8,779 nt of DNA from JBOFOR01 sp051654865 (GCA_051654865.1 JBOFYV010000030.1:1-8779); one strand, 5' to 3'. Counted from the stretch's first letter, positions 1-6,943 are shown. Notes: generated by a model not told the origin, from the sequence alone. Numbers and translations are program-made.

Positions 1-2019
1 AATAATGAACTGAGCGGTAGTGAAAAGCTAGCAATATTAAAGTACAGGAGTAATAATAGAAGTTTCGATGATGTTATAATAGTAAACCAAAGTGGCATTG
101 GAAAAAATAAAAATGGCGAAAATGTAGATATAAGTAAAAGTGCATATTTTGATCTTATAAAACAATCCACTGATAGAGTTGTAATAAAGCCTAAAGAAGA
201 TGGCGGTTTAGACCATGATATAATAATGTACTCAATGCCATATGAAAAAAATGGAGAGTCTCAAGGATTCATAATAGGTATAAGTAAAACAAAGGGATTA
301 ATAGAAAAGCTACCAATGAGTATATATGAAGATAGAGGCGACTCATATATTGTTGATAAAAAAGGTGATATACTATTTACTAAAAATGAAACATTAATAA
401 ACAAAAGTATATATAATGTAATGAATATACAGAAAATTAAAGATAAATCAGAAAATCTAGCGACATATAATCTTATTAAACAAAATGGAGCCTTTAAACG
501 TAAAATTGATGGCAAAAATGTATTAGTAGGATTTTCGAAAATACCTAATACAGAAGATTGGTATGTTGTAAACTCTGTTCCAGAAGACGATATTTTAAAA
601 GGTGCTGTACAAAATATAGAAATGGTATTTGTACTAATTCTAACTACAATAATTGTATTTATAATAGTTGCGAGTTACTTAATGAAAAACCAAAAGATAT
701 TAAGAAGAGTGGCTTTTTTAGATAAACTAACTAAAATTAGTAATTATGATAAGTTTATATTAGATGCAAAAGAATTTATAATAAAACGAAAAAATAAAAG
801 ATGTGTTCTAATATGTTTCGATATAGAAAAATTTAAAATAATAAATGATATATATGGTGTTAAGGCAGGAGATGAAGTACTTAAAATCGTATCTAGAAAT
901 TTAAAAAAATATTTTAAAGGTATAGGTATATATGGTAGATTAGAGCAGGATGTATTTGGGTTAGTAATAGAATGTAATAATGAAAAACAAGAATTACAAA
1001 AGGTTATAAATATAATAAAAAATGAAATAGCTAACATAAAAGAATGTAAATTGTTAGATGAGCATTTTTATATTGATATATGTGTAGGAATGTATATTGT
1101 TGAAAATAGAAATACTGATATTTATAGAATAATAGATAATGCAAATATGGCTAGATACAAATGTAAAGAATCCATACTTAAAGATGCAGTTTTATTTGAT
1201 GAAAATATGAGAAAAGAAAATAAAAAGAAAAAGAAACTAGAAAAAGACTTGTATCACTCTATAGACAACAATGAGTTGAGTATCTACTATCAGCCAAAAT
1301 ATAATATCAATAGTGGGGAAATCGTAGGAGCAGAAGCGCTAATTAGATGGAATCATCCCACACTAGGAATGATAAGTCCTTTAGAATTTATACCTATAGC
1401 TGAAGAAAATAAGTTTATAAATAATATAGGTAAATGGGTATTCAAGGAAGTATGTAAAAACTTAAGGCAGTTTATGTATGAAGGTATAGAAGTGGTACCT
1501 ATAGCTATAAATATTTCTAGAGTTGAATTATATCAAAAAGACTTAACTAAGTACTTTGAGAAACAATTAAAAATATATGATATAAATCCGAGTCTAGTAG
1601 AAATAGAAATAACTGAAACAACAGCATTAAATAATATACTATTTATAAATTCAAGATTAAACCAAATCAAATCTCTAGGTATAAAGGTAGCTATGGATGA
1701 TTTTGGTACAGGGAATTCAAATTTAAGTAGTTTAAAAGATGTGCCTATAGATGTTTTAAAATTAGATAGATCTTTACTAAAAGATATTGAAGAAAATAAA
1801 AAATCTCAAATAATGGTTAGCTCTATAATTAACTTATCAAAGAATTTAAATCTAAGCACTGTTTGTGAAGGTGTAGAGAATATCAACCAAGTAGAGATGA
1901 TTAAACAAACTGGTTGCGAGATAGTACAAGGATATGTATTTTCAAAGCCAATAGAATGCAAACAGTTTAAAAATATACTTAATTCAAATAGCTTAAAACA
2001 ACATAATAAAATACATTAA
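1..2019 (+). CDS. Cache-GGDEF-EAL membrane protein, probable c-di-GMP phosphodiesterase (5' end outside window)
   Basis: The frame is open from base 1, so the gene starts upstream; 672 codons are visible and the ATG at 226 is internal. Codons 1-205 look like the extracytoplasmic part of a dCache sensor (AYFDLIK, then YVVNSVPEDDIL just before the membrane). Codons 208-228 form a hydrophobic transmembrane helix. Codons ~235-400 are a GGDEF domain whose signature is EQDVF (codons 315-319), so cyclase activity is unlikely. Codons ~415-655 are an EAL domain with every catalytic position I can check: E445 of EAL, N504, E536, D566-D567 in DDFGTG, K587, E623 and Q643. By family knowledge such a protein hydrolyses c-di-GMP to pGpG in response to an external ligand; the degenerate GGDEF may bind GTP allosterically. 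The ligand is unknown. A strong terminator follows directly, so the gene is transcriptionally separate from the next one. Confidence 0.93.
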   Translation, partial: NNELSGSEKLAILKYRSNNRSFDDVIIVNQSGIGKNKNGENVDISKSAYFDLIKQSTDRVVIKPKEDGGLDHDIIMYSMPYEKNGESQGFIIGISKTKGLIEKLPMSIYEDRGDSYIVDKKGDILFTKNETLINKSIYNVMNIQKIKDKSENLATYNLIKQNGAFKRKIDGKNVLVGFSKIPNTEDWYVVNSVPEDDILKGAVQNIEMVFVLILTTIIVFIIVASYLMKNQKILRRVAFLDKLTKISNYDKFILDAKEFIIKRKNKRCVLICFDIEKFKIINDIYGVKAGDEVLKIVSRNLKKYFKGIGIYGRLEQDVFGLVIECNNEKQELQKVINIIKNEIANIKECKLLDEHFYIDICVGMYIVENRNTDIYRIIDNANMARYKCKESILKDAVLFDENMRKENKKKKKLEKDLYHSIDNNELSIYYQPKYNINSGEIVGAEALIRWNHPTLGMISPLEFIPIAEENKFINNIGKWVFKEVCKNLRQFMYEGIEVVPIAINISRVELYQKDLTKYFEKQLKIYDINPSLVEIEITETTALNNILFINSRLNQIKSLGIKVAMDDFGTGNSNLSSLKDVPIDVLKLDRSLLKDIEENKKSQIMVSSIINLSKNLNLSTVCEGVENINQVEMIKQTGCEIVQGYVFSKPIECKQFKNILNSNSLKQHNKIH

Positions 2020-2024
2020 CATAT

Positions 2025-2057
2025 AAAGGGATGATAAAAAATCATACCCTTTTTTTT
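2025..2057 (+). terminator. Intrinsic terminator after the EAL gene
   Basis: AAAGGG-ATGAT (2025-2035) pairs with ATCAT-CCCTTT (2041-2052), with one bulged A at 2046 and an AAAAA loop. Eight T (2050-2057) close the structure. It begins five bases after the stop codon of the Cache-GGDEF-EAL gene. The ATG at 2031 lies inside the left arm, which argues against it as a start for the downstream patatin gene. Confidence 0.9.
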
Positions 2058-2105
2058 ATTTATTCATATATTGAAAGTAGAGTTGAAAATAGAAGGGAGA
2101 AGGGT

Positions 2106-3017
2106 ATGGAGGATTCAGCTTTTAATATACTTACGTTTGATGGTGGAGGACTAAGAGGTGCATTAAGTATTTCTTTATTAGATAGAATTCAAAATGAATG
2201 TAATGATATAGTGTCAAATGCAAATATGATAGGAGGCACATCTACGGGTAGTTTAATTGCATTAGGTTTAGCATATGGGGTAAGCCCTAGTGAAATAAAA
2301 AAGCTTTACTCAATTGAAAAAGCTAATTATATATTCGATAAATCTTACTCAGAGGTAATAAGGCCTAAATATGATAATATGCATTTAAAAGAAGTTCTTC
2401 TTGAGATATTCCCACAAAATTTGAGGTTGAAAGATTTAGGAAAAATTGTAGTTATACCTACGTTTTATATAGGAGACAAAATAAATAGTTGGAAACCTAT
2501 TTTTTATAACAATATACCAGGGTCATCAACAGAAAATGCATATGTTATTGATGTAGCACTAAGTAGTAGTGCTGCGCCTGTATTTTTCCCCACATACAAG
2601 AATCATATTGATGGAGGTATAGTTGCAACAGACCCAAGTCTAGCTTGTATAATTTACGCTTTGAGCAAGGAGTTATCACAAACTACCTCAGATATAAGGT
2701 TATTATCATTTGGCACTGGATATTGCTACAATAGTATAAAGCAAGACACAACACAGTGGGGAGTGTTAGAATGGTTAACAAATAAAAATCCAGACTTACC
2801 TATTATATCAATAACATTAGAAGCCAATGCACAAATGAGCCAGTCTTTTTCTCAAATGATTTTAGAGGATAATTACTATAGAATAAATCCACGTATGAAT
2901 AGAGATATAGGTATGGATGATGTTAAAGCATTAGACTATTTATATAAATTGGGTGAAAGTTGTGATATAGATAGTTGTACAGAATGGATAAACAATAAAT
3001 GGAATATAATGGAATAA
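2106..3017 (+). CDS. Patatin-like phospholipase / acyl hydrolase (plant-patatin-like type)
   Basis: This is a 303-residue cytoplasmic-type protein with no signal peptide or membrane helix visible. The patatin Ser-Asp dyad is present: an oxyanion loop DGGGLRG (residues 12-18), the nucleophile elbow GTSTG with Ser46, and DGG with Asp169. The FDGGGLRG opening and ATDPS after the DGG resemble plant-patatin-like enzymes, which deacylate phospholipids or galactolipids; the substrate here is unknown. I chose the ATG at 2106 because AAGGGAG (2093-2099) sits six bases upstream. The frame is open back to an ATG at 2031, but that one is inside the preceding terminator and lacks a ribosome site. No clear SigA promoter is visible in 2058-2105. 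The camA-like gene follows after 53 bases. A CBASS effector role (CapV-like) was considered, but no cyclase gene is present nearby. Confidence 0.88.
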   Translation: MEDSAFNILTFDGGGLRGALSISLLDRIQNECNDIVSNANMIGGTSTGSLIALGLAYGVSPSEIKKLYSIEKANYIFDKSYSEVIRPKYDNMHLKEVLLEIFPQNLRLKDLGKIVVIPTFYIGDKINSWKPIFYNNIPGSSTENAYVIDVALSSSAAPVFFPTYKNHIDGGIVATDPSLACIIYALSKELSQTTSDIRLLSFGTGYCYNSIKQDTTQWGVLEWLTNKNPDLPIISITLEANAQMSQSFSQMILEDNYYRINPRMNRDIGMDDVKALDYLYKLGESCDIDSCTEWINNKWNIME

Positions 3018-3022
3018 AAATG

Positions 3023-3031
3023 TGTTATAAT
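3023..3031 (+). promoter_or_regulatory. Candidate extended -10 promoter for the camA-like gene
   Basis: TGTTATAAT is a perfect extended -10 (TGn plus TATAAT) placed 39 bases before the methylase ATG. No good -35 is seen 16-18 bases upstream, which extended -10 promoters tolerate. A start near 3038 would give a leader of about 33 bases. That leader holds a small inverted repeat, GATAA-gtt-TTATC (3041-3053), just before the ribosome site. This is inference from sequence; in such AT-rich DNA TATAAT-like words are common. Confidence 0.45.
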
Positions 3032-3070
3032 TAACAATAGGATAAGTTTTATCATATTTGGAGGGGAAAT

Positions 3071-4768
3071 ATGGGGGAGAGCTTTAGTATATCTAATGAG
3101 TATGAAAAAAATTTAGATATAGAAATAAAAAAATCAAATGGAGTATACTACACTCCGAAAGTTATAGTTGATTATATTCTAAGGAACACTATACTTAAAC
3201 ATAATATAGTAGACAATCCATATCCAAAGATACTAGATATATCGTGCGGATGTGGTAATTTTTTGTTACAAGCATATGATGCTTTATATGATATGTTTGA
3301 AGAGAATATTTATGAATTGAGAGATAGGTATGATGAAAACTATTGGAAAAATGATAATATTCATAATCACATAATATCTAATTGTATATATGGTGCGGAT
3401 ATAGACGAAAAGGCTATAGAAATACTAAAAAAAGAATTAATAAAAAAAGATGAAGATATAAACGTAGATAGATTCAATATTAAATGCTGTGATAGTTTAA
3501 AAGAGCTTTGGGATATAAAATTTGACTATGTAATAGGGAATCCTCCTTATGTAGGTCATAAAAAAATAGATAAGGAATATAAGAAGTTTATACTAAAAGA
3601 ATATAAGGACGTATATAAAGGTAAAGCGGATTTGTATTTTTGCTTTTATAAAAAAATAATTGAAGTATTGAAGGATGACGGTGTTGGTAGTATAATTACT
3701 CCTCGATATTTTTTAGAAAGTCCATCAGGAAAATATCTAAGACGCTATATAGATGAAAATGTAAATATAGAGGAATTAATAGATTTTTTAGGCGCAAATG
3801 TGTTTAAAAATATAAGTATTTCAAGTTGTATTATGACATTCAAAAAGGATAAATACAAATCTAACGATACAAGAGTACTTAGAATAAAAGATGAGTCTAT
3901 AAATATAAATAAATTAGATTCATTAGAAGTGCTTATTAATAAGGGATATTTCAATTATTTTATAATGAATAAAGACCCAAAATATGAAGAATGGATAATA
4001 GTAAACACAAAAGACAAAGATTTTTATGATAACATAGAGTCAAAATGTGAGTATATCCTAGATGAAATATGTACAAGCTTTCAAGGTATAATTACAGGTT
4101 GTGATAAGGCTTTTGTAGTTAGTAATCAAAATGAAATGTTAGACAAAGTAGACAAACCTCTTTTAAAACCATGGGTTAAAAATACTAATATAGATAAATA
4201 CATAGTAGGAAAAAGTAATTATAAACTAATTTATTCAAACGATATAGAAGACGAAGAAAAAAATAAGAATACTATAGAAAGTTTTATAGTTAAACATAAA
4301 GAACGATTACAAAATAGAAGAGAGTGTAAGAAAAATTCAAGAAAATGGTATGAACTTCAATGGGGTAGAGAAAAACAACTTTTTGAGAGGGTAAAAATAA
4401 TGTACCCGTATAAATCGAATAAAAATAAGTTTGCTATTGATTATAACCATAATTATTGTAGTGCAGATGTTTATTCTTTTTACATAAAGGATAAGTTTAT
4501 AAATGAATTTTCCTATGAGTATCTAGTAGCTATACTGAATTCGAGTGTGTATGATAAATACTTTAAAATAAATGCTAAAAAGATGAGCAAAAACTTATAT
4601 GATTATTATCCTAATAAAGTAATGAAATTGAAAATATTTAAGGATGATAATTACGAAAAAATAGAATCATTAAGCAAGAAAATACTAAAATCTACTAATA
4701 ATAAAAATGATGTAGAAAAATTAGAGAAAGAAATAGACCTATTAATTAGGCAGTCTTTACAACTATAA
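3071..4768 (+). CDS. camA: CamA-type orphan DNA adenine (N6) methyltransferase
   Basis: This 565-residue protein is a class-gamma N6-adenine methyltransferase of the Eco57I/TaqI type. Visible motifs are motif X GVYYTP (24-29), motif I DISCGCGNF (56-64) for S-adenosylmethionine, an acidic motif II GADID (108-112), motif III CDS (140-142) and catalytic motif IV NPPY (157-160). The C-terminal half is a TaqI_C-like DNA-recognition domain (FQGIITGCDKAF, ILNSSVYDKYF, MSKNLYDYYPNK). Overall layout, length and these phrases match my memory of C. difficile CamA (577 residues, NPPY near 165), which methylates the last A of CAAAAA and affects sporulation and colonisation. The target here is inferred by orthology. 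No nuclease domain or adjacent restriction gene is visible, so it looks solitary. The start is supported by GGAGG (3060-3064) six bases before the ATG. The next gene follows after 63 bases with no terminator, so co-transcription is possible. Confidence 0.9.
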   Translation: MGESFSISNEYEKNLDIEIKKSNGVYYTPKVIVDYILRNTILKHNIVDNPYPKILDISCGCGNFLLQAYDALYDMFEENIYELRDRYDENYWKNDNIHNHIISNCIYGADIDEKAIEILKKELIKKDEDINVDRFNIKCCDSLKELWDIKFDYVIGNPPYVGHKKIDKEYKKFILKEYKDVYKGKADLYFCFYKKIIEVLKDDGVGSIITPRYFLESPSGKYLRRYIDENVNIEELIDFLGANVFKNISISSCIMTFKKDKYKSNDTRVLRIKDESININKLDSLEVLINKGYFNYFIMNKDPKYEEWIIVNTKDKDFYDNIESKCEYILDEICTSFQGIITGCDKAFVVSNQNEMLDKVDKPLLKPWVKNTNIDKYIVGKSNYKLIYSNDIEDEEKNKNTIESFIVKHKERLQNRRECKKNSRKWYELQWGREKQLFERVKIMYPYKSNKNKFAIDYNHNYCSADVYSFYIKDKFINEFSYEYLVAILNSSVYDKYFKINAKKMSKNLYDYYPNKVMKLKIFKDDNYEKIESLSKKILKSTNNKNDVEKLEKEIDLLIRQSLQL

Positions 4769-4831
4769 TCACTATTATGCCTATATCTTCATATACATAA
4801 TATATCAACTTACTAAAGGGGGCATAAATGT

Positions 4832-5176
4832 ATGTTAAGTATACAAATAGACGATACTCAAAAAAGGGTATATGTAGAAGTTAGTGGTTATATCAATAAA
4901 AAGGAGTCAAGTGACTTTCTAAACCAATATAAGCAAATGACTAGGGGTATACGCAGTTCTCAATATAATTTAGTAGTAAAAACTTCTATGTTTGACTGTG
5001 AAGAAGTAGATGATATAAGGAATGTTTGTATGGCTTTTATGAAAAGTGGATACAAAAAAATGTATTTAGTTGATCCAAATAGTTATATAATGAGTACGAT
5101 GTCATTAGGACCAATAGAAAAAAAATTATTTACAAAATCAGTAAAAATAGTAAAATCTGTAAATGATATAAAATAA
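4832..5176 (+). CDS. Small conserved-looking protein of unknown function, possibly STAS-like
   Basis: I do not recognise this 114-residue protein with certainty. It opens with a beta-rich segment (IQIDDTQKRVYVEVSGYI), then a helix (KKESSDFLNQYKQM), a strand (YNLVVKT), another helix (DDIRNVCMAFMKSG) and a strand (YKKMYLVDP). This alternation recalls STAS/SpoIIAA-like folds. The usual phosphorylatable DSxG motif is absent, so the anti-anti-sigma role is not supported. No signal peptide or membrane segment is seen. AAAGGGGG (4815-4822) lies nine bases before the ATG at 4832. Another ATG at 4828 is out of frame and stops after 18 codons. The gene sits between the methylase and a patatin gene and may share the methylase transcript. 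Confidence 0.8.
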   Translation: MLSIQIDDTQKRVYVEVSGYINKKESSDFLNQYKQMTRGIRSSQYNLVVKTSMFDCEEVDDIRNVCMAFMKSGYKKMYLVDPNSYIMSTMSLGPIEKKLFTKSVKIVKSVNDIK

Positions 5177-5204
5177 CAAAAACTATATAAAATAATTAAA
5201 TAGC

Positions 5205-5317
5205 AAAGATATATACTTTTATATTAAATTTATGGTAAAATAATTCTGTAAAACAAAAAACATCTTTCGACTTGAAATACTATAAACTTTATAATATATT
5301 TTAGTATATATCTTTTG
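5205..5317 (+). repeat. 13-base inverted repeat spanning the intergenic region before the second patatin gene
   Basis: AAAGATATATACT (5205-5217) has its exact reverse complement AGTATATATCTTT at 5303-5315; one bulge extends the pairing by a further C-G (5204/5317). The arms lie 85 bases apart and the right arm ends just before the AGGAGA ribosome site (5325-5330). The core is ATATAT-rich, so chance is possible. The stretch between the arms is very AT-rich and contains a CAAAAA (5254-5259) and a TATAAT (5290-5295). No gene or convincing terminator is seen in 5177-5336. Confidence 0.4.
5290..5295 (+). promoter_or_regulatory. Possible -10 element for the second patatin gene
   Basis: A perfect TATAAT lies 41 bases before the ATG at 5337. 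The nearest good -35-like word, TTGAAA (5272-5277), is only 12 bases upstream, which is too close for SigA; no acceptable -35 occurs at 16-18 bases. The element is therefore weakly supported. It lies inside the inverted repeat at 5205-5317. Confidence 0.25.
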
Positions 5318-5336
5318 TTAATATAGGAGATAATTT

Positions 5337-6548
5337 ATGAAAGGTTTAGTATTAGAAGGAGGAGGCACTAAAGGTGCATTTCAAATAGGAGCGTACAAAG
5401 CTTTAAGAGATTTAGGTCTAGAATTTCAAGGTGTGACAGGTACTTCAATAGGAGCACTAAATGGAGCATATATAATTCAAAATGACATTGAAGTTATGGA
5501 AGATATTTGGATGACTTATGATTATACTCATTTTATGAATATGGATGAGGAGTCTTATAATAAGTATAAAAACATGGACTTTACTGTTAAGAATGTGAAT
5601 TCGGTTATAGAACTAATAAATAAAGCAGTAAGAAATGAAGGGATTGACATTAGCCCTCTACGAAAACTATTAGAAAAAACATTAAATGAAGATGCTATTA
5701 GAAACAGTAATAAAGATTTTGGACTAGTAACAGTTTGGTTTGATAAAAAAATCTTTCCCCAACCATTGTATATAGAAGATATACCTAATGGAAGGTTAGT
5801 GGATTACTTAATAGCGAGTGCATCTCTCCCTATATTTAAATTAGAGAGAATGGACGATAAACTTTATTTAGATGGAATGTTTTTTGATAATATGCCTATT
5901 AGCTTGTTGGCGGAAAAAGGATATAAAGATATTGTAGTTGTTAGATTATTAGACGATTTTTTGGGTAAAAGAAATTTAAGTAGGCACAGTGACATAAATA
6001 TAAAGACAATAACTCCTTCTGAATATTTAGGAGGAAGTCTAAATAAAGACAAGGATAATGTTGAGAAAAACATAAATCTTGGGTACTTAGATACAATGAA
6101 AGCTTATAATCGATATGAAGGGATAAAATATTACTTTAATGCAGATTATAAGTATGATGAAGCTTACTGTTTTAATAAATTTAAATCTATGAATAAAGAA
6201 AGCATAGAATCTATTTTAAGTTTATTAAATATAAAAAAAGATCCAACTTTAAGGACGCTTATGGAAAACGTAATACCAAAAGTTGGAGAAATGCTAGAAT
6301 TAAAAAAGGATTTTTCTTATAAAGATTTATTCTATTGCATATACGAAAAAAAATTAGAGGAAACTAATATAAATAGAGTTAAACTTTATGATTTTAACAA
6401 AGTAGTAGATGTAGTAAATAAAAACTTTGATTCTAACAAAAACTTAGCCTTAAATTTTGAAGTAAAGCCAATTATATCATTGCAAAAAAATAAGATGACA
6501 AAACTATTAACAAATTGCTTTATAAAAGATTTTAATCGTCAAAATTAG
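5337..6548 (+). CDS. Patatin-like phospholipase family protein (RssA/YchK type)
   Basis: This is a 403-residue protein. The N-terminal ~200 residues are a patatin domain: GLVLEGGGTKGAFQIGAYKAL with the oxyanion loop GGGTKG, GTSIG with nucleophile Ser37, and DGMFFDNMP with catalytic Asp179. The third residue of the usual DGG/DGA is Met here, and both catalytic residues are present. The opening is typical of the RssA/YchK branch of bacterial patatins rather than the plant-like branch of the gene at 2106. Residues ~210-403 form a longer lysine- and asparagine-rich C-terminal region that I cannot assign. No signal peptide or membrane helix is visible. By family it should be a serine acyl hydrolase acting on membrane lipids, but several relatives have no known substrate. 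AGGAGA (5325-5330) lies six bases before the ATG. No terminator follows it. Confidence 0.88.
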   Translation: MKGLVLEGGGTKGAFQIGAYKALRDLGLEFQGVTGTSIGALNGAYIIQNDIEVMEDIWMTYDYTHFMNMDEESYNKYKNMDFTVKNVNSVIELINKAVRNEGIDISPLRKLLEKTLNEDAIRNSNKDFGLVTVWFDKKIFPQPLYIEDIPNGRLVDYLIASASLPIFKLERMDDKLYLDGMFFDNMPISLLAEKGYKDIVVVRLLDDFLGKRNLSRHSDINIKTITPSEYLGGSLNKDKDNVEKNINLGYLDTMKAYNRYEGIKYYFNADYKYDEAYCFNKFKSMNKESIESILSLLNIKKDPTLRTLMENVIPKVGEMLELKKDFSYKDLFYCIYEKKLEETNINRVKLYDFNKVVDVVNKNFDSNKNLALNFEVKPIISLQKNKMTKLLTNCFIKDFNRQN

Positions 6549-6560
6549 CATAAATAATAG

Positions 6561-6603
6561 GGGTGGGACAAAAAAAGTACCTATGGACATAAAAGTCTCA
6601 CTT
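6561..6603 (+). other. Imperfect inverted repeat over the ptsH promoter region
   Basis: GTGGGAC (6563-6569) can pair with GTCTCAC (6595-6601) with one G-T wobble, and two further G-T pairs extend it to 6561/6603. The loop holds a run of A and the -35 of the ptsH promoter. No T-run follows, so it does not look like a terminator of the upstream gene. It could be an operator or the remnant of a dispersed GTGGGACAAAAA-type intergenic repeat; chance is also possible. Confidence 0.3.
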
Positions 6604-6613
6604 AGGTTATAAT
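6584..6613 (+). promoter_or_regulatory. SigA-type promoter for ptsH (and ptsI by read-through)
   Basis: TGGACA (6584-6589, one mismatch to TTGACA) and a perfect TATAAT (6608-6613) are separated by 18 bases. Transcription would start near 6620, giving a leader of about 55 bases before the ptsH ATG. This is the best promoter in the window and fits a constitutive, highly expressed gene. A CAAAAA lies ten bases upstream of the -35 (6569-6574). Confidence 0.75.
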
Positions 6614-6674
6614 TATTATGATGTTAAAAAAAGTAAATAAAATACTTTAGAATATATTTTTTGGAGGTTTCACA

Positions 6675-6935
6675 ATGGAAAAGATAGTAAGTATAAAAAA
6701 TGCAAGTGGATTACACGCTAGACCAGCAGGAATGTTTGTTAAGAAAGCTGCTGAGTTCAAAGCTACAGTAGAAGTTATAGCTAAAGGAAAAACTGTAAAC
6801 GCTAAATCAATAATGGGTATAATGAGTTTAGGTTTAGGTCAAGGAGACGAGTTAACAGTTGTAGCTAACGGAGAAGATCAAGAAGCTGCAGTAAACGCTT
6901 TAGTTGAATTAATCGAGAGTGGATTTGGAGAATAA
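6675..6935 (+). CDS. ptsH: Phosphocarrier protein HPr
   Basis: The protein has 86 residues, the normal HPr length. The active-site motif GLHARPAG places the phosphoryl-accepting histidine at residue 14, equivalent to His15 of the family. VNAKSIMGIMSLG carries Ser45, equivalent to regulatory Ser46, the site used by HPr kinase/phosphorylase for carbon catabolite control in Firmicutes. HPr takes a phosphoryl group from Enzyme I and passes it to sugar-specific EIIA domains in the cytoplasm. GGAGG (6663-6667) lies seven bases before the ATG and a strong promoter is at 6584-6613. Codon choice (more AAC, GTT, GCT) differs from the AT-richer genes upstream and suggests high expression. ptsI follows after 86 bases with a hairpin between them. 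Confidence 0.98.
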   Translation: MEKIVSIKNASGLHARPAGMFVKKAAEFKATVEVIAKGKTVNAKSIMGIMSLGLGQGDELTVVANGEDQEAAVNALVELIESGFGE

Positions 6936-6943
6936 TAATAGAT

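Noticed and set aside
261..1037. Minus-strand open frames at 261-515 and 744-1037
   Set aside because: They lie antisense to well-recognised domains, have low-complexity hydrophobic translations and no ribosome sites; shadows of the + strand gene.
226..2019. ATG at 226 as the start of the Cache-GGDEF-EAL gene
   Set aside because: The same frame is open from base 1 and encodes recognisable Cache-like sequence upstream; no ribosome site precedes 226.
2031..2105. N-terminal extension of the first patatin from the ATG at 2031
   Set aside because: The ATG is inside the left arm of a terminator, lacks a ribosome site, and the extension (KNHTLFFIYSYIE...) is encoded partly by the terminator T-run. 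The ATG at 2106 has AAGGGAG at proper spacing.
2106..3017. CBASS-type antiphage system with a patatin effector beside a nucleotide-signalling gene
   Set aside because: No CD-NTase cyclase, Cap2/Cap3 or similar gene is present; the neighbour is a c-di-GMP EAL protein separated by a strong terminator.
3071..4768. Restriction-modification system or a fused type IIG enzyme
   Set aside because: No nuclease motif is visible in the protein, its length is that of a lone methylase, and no restriction gene is adjacent.
4828..4884. Alternative ATG four bases before the small gene start, giving an 18-codon out-of-frame peptide
   Set aside because: It is only five bases from the ribosome site and its product is not recognisable; most likely incidental, though it could slightly reduce initiation at 4832.
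5177..5336. Riboswitch or small RNA in the gap before the second patatin
   Set aside because: No recognisable GC-containing conserved core or terminator; only AT-rich sequence and the inverted repeat already listed.
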